Source of the DNA: Hygrocybe punicea
Taxonomy: Eukaryota; Basidiomycota; Agaricomycetes; Agaricales; Hygrophoraceae
Assembly (NCBI GenBank): GCA_963556145.1
Contig: OY744463.1
Location: 1,178,001-1,242,000 of the forward strand
Direction: 5' to 3'
Length of the DNA stretch: 64,000 nt
Made by a program: the position numbers and the translations under genes. Below are positions 39,594 through 51,634 of this stretch, in pieces. Below the pieces are notes generated by a model. It worked only from the letters and a program-made list of their open reading frames with translations, was not told the DNA's origin and ran no database searches. Within the stretch, counting starts at the first letter, position 1; every line of letters begins with the position of its first letter.

Positions 39594-40997
39594 TCAGGTA
39601 TGACAAGCTTCCCCCCAATGTCCAGCCCGCGCCGATCGCCAATGCTTCTGACAACAAAAAAGGATTCCCGTTTGGTAACTACAATAACCAAAAGAACGGA
39701 GGATCAGGACTGACGCAGCATTATCAGGTGTGACACTTTCGACGAGCGTGATGACCGAATTCCCCTCAGAGCCAGAGCTCATTGGCGAGAGCTGCCGCTC
39801 GAGTCTTGTGCCATCCGGCGCAATCCCACATGCACTTGGAAAAGCAGCAAGGAAAATATAAAACAAATAAATTAGTCAAGTCAGACGGAAACACACAAAA
39901 CTCACGCAATTATCTGTGCCCAATAACTCGTGGGCTCGAACTCATACGCGTGCTCACCACCAAAGTCCGCGTCCAACTGTTCCGCGGGGATGAACTGCGT
40001 CAGGTCCGGATTGAAGCGCATCTGTTGAGAGAAAGCTTTCAGTCGGCATGGCCGGTAGCACAGAATGAATGGAAGGTGGCGTGCCTTGTCCCGTGTGACG
40101 GGGTCCAGGAAGGGTGAGATGCCTTTGTAGAAAAAGTTGAGGAGAATAGGGAGGTTGACGACGATCGCCCGGCCAAGGGTTTCGACGTAGTGCTGTTGAA
40201 GGATATTCAGTACCTGTTGGGAGAGAGTGTGAGTCATAGCATTTAGGTGGGTGGAGGGGGGGTGCAGACCTTGCGTGCTACGGATATGGAGGGGTTCGTG
40301 CGCAGAGTGGCGCTGTTGTAGTCGACGACGATGACGAGGGATTCCTGGCCCGCGGGCATCAGGTCCTTGGCACGCTCTCTGTGTGCGGATTCATTGTCAG
40401 TATAACCGGTTCTCATCGGAAAATGAAAGGCTTACAGCCACCAGACCAAATGCCGGACCTGGCGCGGACTGGTCTCAGTGTTTTCGCGCCCAGGACGCAT
40501 GTACAGCACTGGACGGCCGTCGTTATCGAAACCGCTCAGGATGCTGGGTGAGAGGGGTTTGGAATTAAAGCGGAAACGGCTGCACGAGTACGCACATTTT
40601 CCCCGTTTCATTCTCGATTTTGACCTCGTCGGGGGGGATGAGGTCTGGCTGGTACTCCCTGCGCCATTCCATTGTCCCCTTTATCCGCCGTTGTGCTTCG
40701 TCGGTGCGCCACCTTGCCGCGCGGAGGTAGCGAGGCATTGTGTCTGGCTGGTTAAGCCAACGCAGCTGCCATGGGTAGTACACGTCTGTCTGTGGCAGGA
40801 GGAGACATTCTGCGTACTGGGAGACAAAGGGGGGGGGACAGGTGAGTCGTTGTCAACGGCGACGTCGGCACCACATTACTCACCTCACGCAAGGCCTTTA
40901 TCTGCAGTTGTTGCTCGTGAGAATAGTGATGAACTGGACGGATTTCTGTGTTTGGAACTGGAGCGGTGAACACCTGGCTTGACGTCGGTCTGGTCAT
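39594..40997 (-). CDS. CRAL-TRIO (Sec14-like) lipid-transfer protein, 345 aa, seven exons
   Basis: Exons on the minus strand: 40997-40884, 40816-40596, 40543-40436, 40378-40270, 40213-40085, 40021-39906, 39834-39594. Phases all agree and total 1,038 nt. Exons 1-2 encode the N-terminal helical domain ('MPRYLRAARWRTDEAQRRI', 'TMEWRREYQPD'). Exons 3-6 encode CRAL-TRIO: 'SGFDNDGRPVLYMRPGREN', 'LVIVVDYNSATLR', 'VLNILQQHYVETLGRAIVVN' and the closing 'FIPAEQLDADFGGEHAYEF'. The C-terminus after ~265 is variable. The fifth intron (40022-40084, 63 nt) has a GC donor with poor consensus and is in frame, so retention would add 21 residues. Known role of the family: binding and exchange of phosphatidylinositol or other lipids. 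It diverges from the GRAM-VASt gene 233 bp away. Confidence 0.85.
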
Positions 40998-41230
40998 GGG
41001 GACGACCAGCAGAGAGCGTTGAGAACGGGTCCCGCCGACATCGGTGTGTGGGTTCGCCTTACAAAGCCGTACGATGATCGTTACGTGATCGAAGTTGCCG
41101 ACATCCACGTGATCTGATATTATTATTATGTAATAGTAAATAAATAAATATTGATCGTGATCATTCCTAATTTGGACATAGTCTCCGTCTCCGTAGTTCT
41201 TCATGCACAAGTCAGAATCTACAGCCAATA
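40998..41230. promoter_or_regulatory. Bidirectional promoter region between two lipid-transfer genes
   Basis: Only 233 bp separates the ATGs of the CRAL-TRIO gene (minus, 40997) and the GRAM-VASt gene (plus, 41231). An AT-rich core 'TTATTATTATGTAATAGTAAATAAATAAATA' like block lies at ~41,119-41,150, and 'CACGTGATC' and 'ACGTGATC' (about 41,095 and 41,107) are E-box-like. Shared regulation is inferred from spacing only. Confidence 0.45.
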
Positions 41231-44200
41231 ATGGCGCCTAGTTTTCTCTCAAAGCTTGTAAAGTCAACCCCTTCAATTCACAGTAGTCGTGAAAACTCAC
41301 GGTCCCTCGAGTCTGCCCGTGGCCGCTCGCCGTCGCCAACACCCAGCAGGTCCTCTTTCTCCTCCAACACAAACACAACCTCGTCCGCCTCAACCTCACC
41401 GACCATCAGAACCAGAACAAAATCAACCACAACCCCCAGCACAACCGTGACAGTACCCAGCATCGTCATCAGCAGTGGTGGTGGTGGTGGACACAATACC
41501 ACCAACGACTCCCGTGACAACACTTCCCGCAGTTCATCGCCAGCATCTAACGGCCAGCCAACCGTAACGATAATCCCTCCTTCACCACGCTCTACCTCTC
41601 GTTCCGGCTGGTCAAATACCAGCTCTGAAGACGGCTCCCGGCTCGGGTACGACTCTGATCGGAAACCCGACGCTTCTCAGGAACCAACAGCTCCAGATCG
41701 CCAACGCCGTCCTTCCCTTTCCGTAGCCTCAAAACCCCCGTCCATCCAAACAGACACACCGACTCCTACATCTTCCCGCTCTCCAGAGCCCATGTCCAGC
41801 AACACACTCCCTCTCACTGGCACCCACTCCCGTACGTTAACCCCTGCCTCATCAACTGGCAACCTCCGCGAATTCGTCCAGCAGCACACAACCGCCAGTC
41901 CCTCTGCTACAACCCTGGATCTCCCATCCCTCGTCCGCCGAAAACCATCAAACAAAGTCATCAAACAGCCGCCTCCGCCCATATCCGTACCCCGTCACCC
42001 CCGCTCAGCCACCACTCCCCTCCCTCGTATGCAGCAAACCACCAACGGCCCAAACAATTCCAAATCGCGCAAGCCATCTTCCGGACCAACGTTTTCTGCC
42101 TCCTCGTCCAGTCTAGTTGCAGCCTCCGTCAAAAGCCCCCAGCGCGCCCCGTCCTCGTCCTCCAAAAGGTCCCATTCGCGCGCTCCTTCCAATAGTATCA
42201 GTACTTCCATCAACAGCGAGAACAACTCCGAGATCTACGCCGATGATCGCTCATATTCTGGCCTAGGAGACTCTTCGTCGAACAATGGAACCAGCTCCGA
42301 TGACGACTCCATAGGTCTGGATATTGGCGAAGACGACATTCCCGTTACTGGTTTCGCTGTTGCTAGCCATAAACGGAATGGTGACTTTCACGACTTGTTT
42401 CGAAACATACCAGAAGGGGATTATCTTATTGAAGGTTCACCGAGCCCTCATTCATTCCTGCAGTCTCTAACGACCTTTTTTTTCAGACTATGGATGTGCC
42501 CTGCAGCGAGAAATACTCATCCAAGGCAGACTTTACATTTCAGAAAACCACGTATGCTTCCACTCCAACATCTTTGGATGGGTCACCGATGCAAGTAACC
42601 CTACAATCCTAGCCTCGCGTAGGAACACTCCAACTTACTCTTCTCCCCCCCACAGCTGTCGATCCCGATTTCTGAAGTAATCGCCCTCGAAAAGAAAATG
42701 ACTGCCTTCGTAATCCCCAACGCCATCCAAATCACAACGCCGCGGTCTAAATACACTTTTGCTTCCCTCCTCGCACGCGACACCGCTTTTGATGTCATCT
42801 TCAACATTTGGCGACTCGGTAGACCCGAGGATTCGGCGAGCTTCGCGGGCTCCGCAGCGGGGAGCGCCCGTGATTCGTTGGAGGAAAGTGGCCGCATGGG
42901 CATGGATGAGGTTCGTGTGACAGCCCTCGGAGGGCCGGATGGCGCCGCAAAGGACGCTGTGCTCTCGCGTAGGGCGACGGAGTGCGCCTGCGGGCGTGCA
43001 GGGAAGCACTTAAGTGAGACGGCTCTTGATACAGTGTTACCTGGCACCCCAGACCGGATCCACAACCTCATATTCGCGAGCGGTTTCATGAAAGATTTCA
43101 TGAAGGACGACCAGAAGCTCTTGGGTGTGTTCTTCTCTCTTCTTTTTTTCTTGGGGCCCACCTTCTCTCGTATTTCGTGCTCGTCGTCTAAACTCCTCGC
43201 TAGACATCCAGATATCCGACTGGTCTCCGACGGCACCCAACTCCAAGCTGCTTGCGCGCAACATGTCGTACATCAGGCCGCTCTCAGGGAGCATCGGCCC
43301 AAAGCAGACCAAGTGCGAGATCCGGGATGAGACGGTGCATTGCGACTTTGAGGACTACGTCGTCATGCTCACGACAACGCGTACGCCGGACGTGCCGAGC
43401 GGTGGCGTGTTCTCTGTCAAGACCCGCACGTGCATCATGTGGGCCAGCGGGATATCGACACGCATCATCGTGACTACGCAGGTCGAGTGGACGGGGCGAA
43501 GCTTCATCAAGGGTGAGTACGAAAGGTGTACATAGCAGGACTTTTTCGTGCTGTTTACTCCTCCTTCCTTCCTCATCTTCGTCACACCGCTGACCCTTTG
43601 GGGGTGGGGGGCATATAGGCATCATCGAAAAGTCGGCGATCGAGGGCCAGAAGACGTACCACGCAGATCTCGCCCACGCAATGCGCACCTACATCCAGCA
43701 GCACCAGTCCGAGTTCTTCCCAGAAGGCGTCGACCCCGCCGTCATCCCGGTCGCCACCGACGACATCGCCTCTGCTGTCACCGTTCTCGATCCCCTCGCG
43801 CACCTCAAACCTGGCGAAGGCCCACTGGACGCCGACGAGCGAAAACAGCGCGAGCGCGAACGGAACCAACGTGGGCTGCAATGGGCGTGGGACACCTTCG
43901 AGGGCGCATCCCACGTGGCGCGGCAGAGCGCCACCGGCGCACTGGAGCTCATCAAGGAGACGTGGGAGCAGTCCACATCGACGACGATCTGTATTGTCAT
44001 CATCATTCTGTTGGTATTCAGCAACCTGTGGACGCTGATACGGATGGGGAGCAGGGAGGAGGTGGGGAGGAGGAAAGAGCTGCGGAGGACGGAGGAGAGG
44101 GAGAAGTGGGTGCAGGGTATCGTCACGGCCCTATGGGACGAACTGTCTGCTGGGAAAGGCATGCCTATTGTTCCTGGCGTGCAGGACGGTTCAGCGTTGC

Positions 44201-44331
44201 CATCCATTGGGATTCAATCTGCACCCCCAAGTATTAATTGGCGAGATGAAGTCACCGGTCTTAAGAAAACCTTGGATGCCGTAGAAGAACGTGTACGACA
44301 AATCAGGGAGACATTAGATTCGTTAGATTGA
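41231..44331 (+). CDS. GRAM-VASt (StART-like) membrane-contact sterol-transfer protein, Lam/Ysp type, 932 aa
   Basis: Exons: 41231-42434, 42487-42590, 42656-43124, 43204-43512, 43619-44331 (2,799 nt, phases consistent). Residues ~1-370 are a Ser/Thr/Pro-rich disordered region. Residues ~373-490 are a GRAM domain ('FHDLFRNIPEGDYLIEDYGC', 'REILIQGRLYISENHVCFHS', 'EKKMTAFVIPNAI'). Residues ~590-770 are a VASt domain ('SGSIGPKQTKCEIRDET', 'VFSVKTRTCIMW', 'VTTQVEWTGRSFIKGIIEKS'). A single membrane helix at ~818-836 ('ICIVIIILLVFSNLWTLI') is followed by a short coiled coil. The yeast Lam/Ysp proteins anchor in the ER and carry sterol to the plasma membrane; that role is assigned by family. Intron 2 has a GC donor (GCAAGT at 42591). 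Confidence 0.85.
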
Positions 44332-44796
44332 TGAAATAAAGCAAAAACCCTTCAATCACTTCTTCGGTGTTATGGAATATATGTTGTTATTTAGTACTTG
44401 ATAACCATGACAAGAAAAATGAGTGAAATATTTTATCCGACAGCTATAAAAGTTGTATTAGAGGGATCTAAAAAATTGCTGGTTTGTTTCGATGCGAAGC
44501 AACATTAAAAAAACATTCGAGGGTAAGGAGGGGACAACGAGCAACTATGGCAATGAAGCAGCAGAGCAGAGTTCGTTATATGGCCGAGATTTGGAGGCCA
44601 CAATCAGTGGGCAAGAAAGAGAGAGATACGAAAAACCAAGGAGTGTGTGTGGTGGATTGCGTGATGATAATATGCATAGGATGAGGTTGTCGGCAGTTGT
44701 GTGTGTTTGCGATTGAGCATACAGAAAGGAGAAATTAAAAAAAGATATCAAATAACTTGAATTCTCTCCGTCCAGCGCGAGATTGGAGAATGAAGA
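44332..44796. other. Convergent intergenic region
   Basis: AT-rich sequence between two converging stops. It contains AATAAA-like 'GAAATAAAGC' just after 44331, fitting a polyadenylation signal for the GRAM-VASt gene. No further gene seen. Confidence 0.4.
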
Positions 44797-47700
44797 TTAT
44801 GACGACGGGCGAGGTGACCCGGCGAACAGTGAAAACACCTTCTCTGCATTTTCCTTGTACTTCTTCAACTTCTTGTTCTTCGGCTTCTCGGTCTCTTCGG
44901 GATGTGCTGCCTTGAGCACGTCTGGCTGACCTACTCGCTCCAGGCCAGTAGCATCCCCATTGCCCGAGTGATCCGACGATAGGCTGGGCGCGCCTACCGA
45001 TATGGCCGATTCCTTCGATTTCAGTGACGGAGACACTGGCAGTGAGCCGCCCATCGACGGTGACGGAGTAAGCAAACCAGCACTTGATACCGTCGACGCC
45101 GCTGAAAGGTTGGCAGAATTGGATGGGCCATGGGTCTTGCCGGTCCCGCTCGACTTTGACGAATAGTTCGACGGCGGTGACTTGGCTTGTAAAAATTGTC
45201 TGGGACCCTTGCGGAAGTTTAGTCCAGGATTCCGGCCACGACGCTGCAGTTTATCCGACGGGCTGGGTGAGTTGGATGGTTCTCTAGCCGGACTAGGTAC
45301 ATCCGACTCCTTCGACATCCCGGAAAATGAGCGAGGAGCTGTTCGACGTGACGGCGTTGAAGCCTTTCTGAACACAGCCAATCGGTATCGGTCGACGACC
45401 CCTCTAGCAAACAGACTCTTTCCATTGTAGCCATTGCGATCCTCCCCATCGGCGGCTTCGACAATATCCCAGTCATCATCTTCGTCTTCTCGCTCTGTGG
45501 CCTCGGCATCCTCGTCGATTGTATCGGACAGATATCGATCCAATGCAGGAACACCTGACTTTTCTCTGCGAACGCGGGTTTTATTGAAAACGAGACGAGT
45601 GCCGTCGGGTTTAGAAGGCGCAGTGACTTTCGGCCTCACGTCCTTTTCCGGTCGAGCTGGTGGGAGAGATTCAGGCACCGGTGTAGAAGTCTCACCCCGT
45701 GGCAAGTCTACGATCTTGTGAGGTCCGTCCACCACCACCACCACCTCAGTTTCCGCTGGCTCAGAAACTTCTTCCGCGGGCACTTCGATGACTTCCACGA
45801 CATTTTCCGGCAATGCCGACGGCCTCGCTTCAGGGGTTTTAGGCTCCACAACTTCCTCAGGTTCCACGTTTACCCCATCCACGAGATCGGCCAAGATGTC
45901 CTGACTACCAGCGACATCGACTCCTTCCTCTTCAGACTCCTCTTCCTCCTCTTCCTCCTCTTCTTCGTAATCTAACAGCACGGAGTGACGTCCCTTGAAC
46001 GAATACCCATCAAACACATCTACGGAAGTTTCCTGGGGCGGCAGTCGTGGGTGCACAGACGAGCTGCGTGACTGCGACGGTGTCGTATTCGACTCTTCTC
46101 CGTCTGTGCGATCGGTGTCAGTTTGTTCACGTTCTTGGTCCGTGTCGGTCTGTTCATTTTCGTTGGCATCGTCAAGGACGGGTTCCATATCCAGGAAGGT
46201 GTCGTCAAAGTTTTGGGTATCACTTGCATTGGAAGGATCGATGGGCGGGATGTATGGGGCTATGCAAAGCATGTAAGACCCCAAGAAACGAGACGAAATT
46301 AAAATAAACGGTACACACGTATATAGCGCTTATAATACACATGAGACCAGTCTCTACATTTCCATGTATAACGATCAGAAAAAAACATGCCATAAACTTG
46401 ATACGCACATCATTGAGAAATAAGGATGACGCTTTATCCGTGGTTCACATATTCTGAGGGCAGGGTTCCGTTGGAGTAACTGTACCCTCACGTCAGCCTA
46501 CACTCAAACAATTTCACACCGAGAAAATCCTGCGCACGCACCCCACGTATCAAACTCTTGGTGTCTTGGTCGATGCCTCGATCATCGGGGAATTGAAGCT
46601 CGTCCTGCAAAACCCTGACATACATGTCCGAGTGGTTGCCGGCCCAAAACGGCGTCTACGAACATCCAAGATACAAAATCAGTAACAACGCCCACCGAAT
46701 GGGATATATAACTCACAATACCCGTCAACATCTCATACAGCATCGTTCCAAAACTCCACCAGTCAACTTCAAAACTATATGGCAACCCTTGAATGACTTC
46801 GGGGGCGAGATATTCCGCAGTGCCACAGAAGGTGCTAGTCGAATCCCCCTGCCCCGGTATCTGACCAGGCCACCCGGAGGCCAGCTCCCCGCCCTTTTCA
46901 GACTTCATCCACGGTGGGGTAGCAGGCTGTGGTGTGCCGGGAACCGACGAATAAAAGTCGCTGCGAGATCCAGTAGGCGTCGAGGGTGAAGTGACAGGTG
47001 CGGTCCGTCGAGGGAACTCTTTCGATAGCCCAAAGTCTGTGAGAACAATATGACCATCTGCGCCGATGAGAATGTTCTCAGGTTTGAGATCGCGGTAAAT
47101 GACACCAGCGGCATGGAGACCCTCAACACCCTCCACTATTTCAGCAGCGTAGAATCTGGCGCGATCACGACCAAGACGACCCCAACGAGCGAGTTGCGTA
47201 GCCAAGTCGCCACCGGGATGAAAGTCCTATGGGTGACCCAGGACTTATGGTGAAAACTATATAATTGCCACAGAACGATTTCACTGACCATGACCAAGAA
47301 CAAATTCTCCTTATCGTGGAAACTCCACCACAATTTAACAACGAAAGGATCCTTGGACTCTGCAGCCATCCTTTTCAGCACAGCCTGCTCTGTCAAGGTG
47401 TGCTGCAGCTCCTGGTGTGCGAGCACATGTCTCTTCGTGATGGCCTTCAACGCATACAACTCCGTCGTGGACTTGTGACGCACAAGCAAGACTTTGCCGG
47501 CACAACCTTTGCCTAGCACGCGCATCATCTCAAAGTCATCGATCACGACTTTACGTTGCGACTTTTTCTTGTTGGGATCGATCGACATGGAGCGTTTCTT
47601 CCGCCTTTTGTCTGTGGTAGAGACAGAGGACTCGTCCCCGGTCTGCGATGATGCGCCATCTACATTCGGTGTTGACGAGGTGAACACTCGAGACAGACGG

Positions 47701-49232
47701 CCCGATTTGTCCGGATCCGCCGACTGTGAGCGTTGTATGCGACCTACTAGCATCTCAGACGGAACTGGTGTCGATAACTGAGTCTCCCCCTCCTCCCCGA
47801 TCCCATTGGAAAGGAGTACCGTGGAATCGAGTGGTGGCGGTGTGGGACTTTCATTCATTGATCGGTCGAAGGTTGAAGTTTCAGTAGGGCGAACTGGTTC
47901 AGCACTGGCACCAACCAGTGAGAGGTCTTCTACCATAGCCCGCGCAATTGCAGCATCTTCTTTGAATGCAGCTGCATTTCCATCTTCTTCCTCCACCGCT
48001 AGTGGAGGCTCCTGCACATGTTCCTCCACGAAGCTAGTTATTCCATCCTCTGTGTCTTTCTTCAGGTCAACAGCTTCCTCGTGCCCATTGACGCTCCCTG
48101 CGCTGCTTACATTGTGCTCCGCAGCCACCTTGGGGCTCACGTGAGATGCGAGATCAGACCGTGTTCGCTTAATGGCACGCTCTGGGCGCACGCTTTCCAG
48201 ATCATCAGTGCGGACGCGGACAAACCGCTTCCACACACGAGCCTGCCGCACTCCAGGTGTGTTGGAAATCGTAGTCAGGTACGCCGCGAGGCCAGTGATG
48301 GTGGAGGCCCCGTTAGTGTGGACACCATTGCTGCTGACAGTGTCTATAGTGAATGGGTCAAGGATGTCGACAGACGGAGATCCGAGTGGGGTATGGTAGT
48401 GCGAGAGATGGGCATTTGTGGTTGCTTGTCGCGAGTGACGGCCGGATTTGCCTGATGTGGGGGATGCTAGTCGGGAGAGTGTGTTGAGAAAGGTGGATTT
48501 GCGCTTTGGAGGGGGCGGGGGTAGGGAATCGATGTCGATGGGTAGCGTAGGGATTTTTGCACCTGGGTGAGACTCGCCGAGTTTGTGGTGAAGCTCGACG
48601 ATCTCCATGGCGGTACGTGTAAGGGTGAGGTTGTGGGTTGGAGCTGGCATGAGACGAGCTTAGTGAGAACCACAGCCACAATAATTGGAATGAAATGACA
48701 CATGTAGAAGGACATGCCATGCCGTAACAGCGACAGTGGCATGGCGTAAGAGAAGGGAGCGGGGACCTAGGAAAAAAGCGAAAACGTGACGGTTGGACTT
48801 ACTCTTGATGTAAAGACTATATGACCAAGCATCATGCGGCGTCTCCGCTACGCTGACGCACCATGGGCCCTCCTGGGCATCCAATCGGACTGGAGGTCTT
48901 CGTTGAGGGCGAGAGTTGTTCGCGTCCATGATGTTCTTGACGACGACAGGATCGGGTTTATTCATGTGTTTGGAAGTGGTATCGGGTGATCCCGCTGTGT
49001 AAAAGGAAACTTCTGTAACGCTTGACCGATCTGCTCTCTGTTTCCTTCTTTGTTTGTAGCTCCTGGCAGTATCTACGCTCTTGCGAGTGACGTACTGATG
49101 TGCTGCGGACGGCGGGGGGATGGGGGCGTCAGATGGTTTGAAAACGGTGCCAAATCCCAGGACTGTCCTGAGATTGTGCTTTGGGGTCGGTGTGTGTGAC
49201 TTTGAAGCAGCGGCTTTGGCAACGCTGGGCAT
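44797..49232 (-). CDS. PX-domain AGC-type serine/threonine kinase, 1,325 aa, seven exons
   Basis: Exons on the minus strand: 49232-48803, 48643-47289, 47226-46717, 46655-46542, 46479-46409, 46353-46319, 46259-44797 (3,978 nt, phases consistent). Residues ~120-310 form a PX domain split by a low-complexity insert ('WCVSVAETPHDAWSYSLYI', 'LTLTRTAMEIVELHHKL', 'RVWKRFVRVRTDDLESVR'). The kinase starts ~residue 512: 'LGKGCAGKV', Lys in 'YALKAI' (~543), 'YRDLKPEN' (~641), 'DFGLSK' (~659), 'FCGTAEYLAPE'. A ~50-residue Ser/Pro insert sits in the activation segment. An AGC tail ('PYIPPIDP', 'NFDDTFLD') and a ~470-residue acidic disordered C-terminus follow. PX plus AGC kinase recalls SGK3; PX domains bind phosphoinositides, so endosomal or plasma-membrane recruitment is likely. 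The sixth exon is only 35 nt. Confidence 0.85.
46319..46353 (-). other. 35-nt microexon of the PX-AGC kinase
   Basis: Encodes 'DWSHVYYKRYI' between 'HPYFSMI' and 'PPYIPPIDP', exactly the segment AGC kinases have after the last kinase helix. Acceptor AAATGTAG, donor GTGTGT. Without it the flanking exons do not join in frame. Confidence 0.75.
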
Positions 49233-49844
49233 GCGAAGACGACAGGGCCAACCCAGTTGGGGGAATTGTGATCAGATAATTTGCTCGACGAACAAAGGGC
49301 GAGGACAGGAAGGAAATGGAAGGAAAGACAAAGAAAAAGATAATAGTAACGATTAAGCGGCGAATCCGAGTCTTACGGTCGTGCAGCCGGGGCGTGTGGG
49401 TGCCACGAGACGATAATATGACTTGCTTGATATGCCTCGAGGCGCAGCCAACCAGGAAGTTGAGCAAAATACGTGCGAGTAGAGCGCAAGCTGGTGCAGG
49501 AAAGCGGACTGGGATTGGGGGATTGGGGAAAAGGACAGTGGTCACTGGTGTTAAGAACGGAAAAGGCTGTGGGCGTAACGGCCACGGAAGTTTGCGTGTG
49601 GACGTGCCTCAAAACGTAATCAGACCACAACAGCGGTCGTCGTCCTCGACGTTGTGCAAAGCTACAGTATTTATACGTGTGCAACCGTTTGCAGAGCGCC
49701 ATCGACCCCCAACTTATTAGAAGCTTAACCAGCTGCTCCCCCTGATCAATGTCGTGAGCGCTCGGCAACCTCAAATCCATCATCATTGCGTGAATCAGCC
49801 GCATACTACACGTGCCACTACTGTATACCGACCAAACTGGAATA
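49233..49844. promoter_or_regulatory. Divergent intergenic region, PX-AGC kinase / acidic protein
   Basis: 612 bp between opposite start codons. A purine-rich run 'GAAATGGAAGGAAAGACAAAGAAAAAG' style block lies at ~49,305-49,340. No gene or motif was identified with confidence. Confidence 0.35.
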
Positions 49845-50411
49845 ATGGCCAACACAGAGCCTATGACAGCAGCAGGATCCCCCGAGGATGAGAACCTCGA
49901 GCAAGAGGAGAGCGACGAATATTCGGACTTTGAGGTACGCTATCAGGATATCCATTACCCTCATGTGCAAGAGACGTATCAACGAATCATAGGAAGAAGA
50001 AGAGGAGGAGTCAAGTCAAGAAGATCAGGGCAGCTCCGGTGAAGATGAGGACGAGGTATATATTTATTGCGTTGTGAGAGTGTGGCATGTTGAACGACGT
50101 GTTCCAGCAGGGTCAGCAAGGCGGGCTAACGGCCCTCTTGCTCGGAAGGGTGAGCCTAAATTTGCATGAATGCAATTCTGCTGAACATGGCGATGTAGGC
50201 CAAGGCAGAGAAAGAAGAGGAGGAAGAAGGAGAGGACTCGGATGTTGAAGATGGCGATGACGAATTCGTTGTCCCTAACACACCTGCAGCAGCAAACTCC
50301 CATGCAAAGAAGAGACGTATCAACGATGTGGACACTCAAGAACCCACCGAGGGTGTGAACCACAACAACGCAGAGGACGACGATGGTGCTTCGAAGAGAG
50401 CGCGAGTATGA
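49845..50411 (+). CDS. Small acidic protein with basic NLS-like motifs, 121 aa
   Basis: Exons 49845-49934, 49993-50055, 50199-50411 (366 nt, all phase 0). The protein is mostly Glu/Asp ('EQEESDEYSDFE', an E6 run, 'EEEEEGEDSDVEDGDDEF'), then 'AKKRRINDVD' and a terminal 'SKRARV', both compatible with nuclear localisation. Acidic proteins of this type often act as histone chaperones or chromatin adaptors, but no family signature is seen, so the role is open. The second intron is 143 nt, long for this region. Confidence 0.65.
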
Positions 50412-50539
50412 AGGACAACAGATGCTAACTTTTATTTCTCTTTCCTTGTAAGGCTTGTATTGTCTACTTGTATATCATAGAAATATAAAGAGATGGGGTG
50501 AAGACAAGAACGGAGCAGCACAATCCGTGCACCTAAATC

Positions 50540-51335
50540 TCAAGGAACGACAGCCTCCTCATCCCACTCCCCTCGTTCGTTCACCCTGGATCTCGTCCTC
50601 CGCATTGGAGTCACCCCCAGTTCCAGATGATCAACTTCCACAGGGTCAATCACCAACAATGCGAAATTCCCCAACGCTACCTCCAAATCCCTCTCCTCCG
50701 CCTCCCCTCTCCCAGCACCCAGCTTCGGCAGGCTCGCTCGCCAACTCCTCGCGCACTCATACCCACCCGCGAGCACGCTCCCCGGCGCTGGTGTACACCA
50801 ACTGGCCTTCATCTGCGAACTCATGCCATCAAAGACCGCCTTCCGCTTCCCTTCCCAGTCAAATCCCTCCTTTTCCAACGCAGCCAGCGCAGCACTCGCC
50901 CGTGCCTGCGCACCACCACCACCACCACCACCACCACGAAACTGTGTGGAATATACGTGGGCTGGATTCGGCACGATGAAAGCGTATGCGGTGATGCGGA
51001 ACTGTTCCTGAGTGTCGTCAACCCACCACGCCAGCTCGACGCTCGGGTTCGCCGCTATCTGGCATGTTTTCGACGTACGGACGTCTGTGGTTGCGAGGAT
51101 GAGCGGAAGGGCGGGGGCGTTCGCTGGGGTGAGGAAGCCGCGGAAGGTGATTGAGCGGACACGGGGGACAAAGATGCCAGGCTCGGTCTCGGTCACCGTA
51201 GCAAGTTGTAACACTTGTAAGCATGATCATGAATACGATATGTCCACGACTTGGTTTCAACGTGTACACACCAACTGATTTCTTGTTCCCAGAAATGGAA
51301 TGCGTCAAGGCGGTTTTCCAAGGAGGAGACGCCAT
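50540..51335 (-). CDS. Pyridoxamine 5'-phosphate oxidase-like FMN protein (Alr4036 type), 245 aa
   Basis: Exons on the minus strand: 51335-51272 and 51213-50540 (738 nt). 'VLQLATVTE', 'PRVRSITFRGFL', 'LILATTDVRTSKTCQIAANP' and 'ELAWWVDDTQEQFRITA' follow the split-barrel fold of this family, with the R-S-I-T-F-R-G-F strand that lines the flavin site. The C-terminal block 'RDLEVALGNFALLVIDPVEVDHLEL' is the usual end. A poly-Gly insert (GGT repeat, 50919-50940) is local slippage. The family binds FMN; true pyridoxine oxidase activity is uncertain, so 'flavin-dependent oxidoreductase-like' is the safe reading. Confidence 0.75.
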
Positions 51336-51438
51336 GTCACGTTTTCCCAGTCTCCCACCCTAGTAAGTACATGAGAGAACCCTTAAGCTCGGGCAACAAC
51401 TTGTATCAGAATAACAGGCTCTATTATACACATCGAGG

Positions 51439-51597
51439 CTACATCTCAGATTGAACACCTTCTAACCAGCCTGCTATCCCTTGATTGAGGCGTTCGCGCA
51501 CCTTCTGATCGTGTTCTTGAACAACCTTTGCCAGGACAGGATGACTAGCTGCATAGTACCTATTGAATGTAATTGGGTCCATGTTGTCTTCCCAATT

Positions 51598-51634
<37 letters not shown>

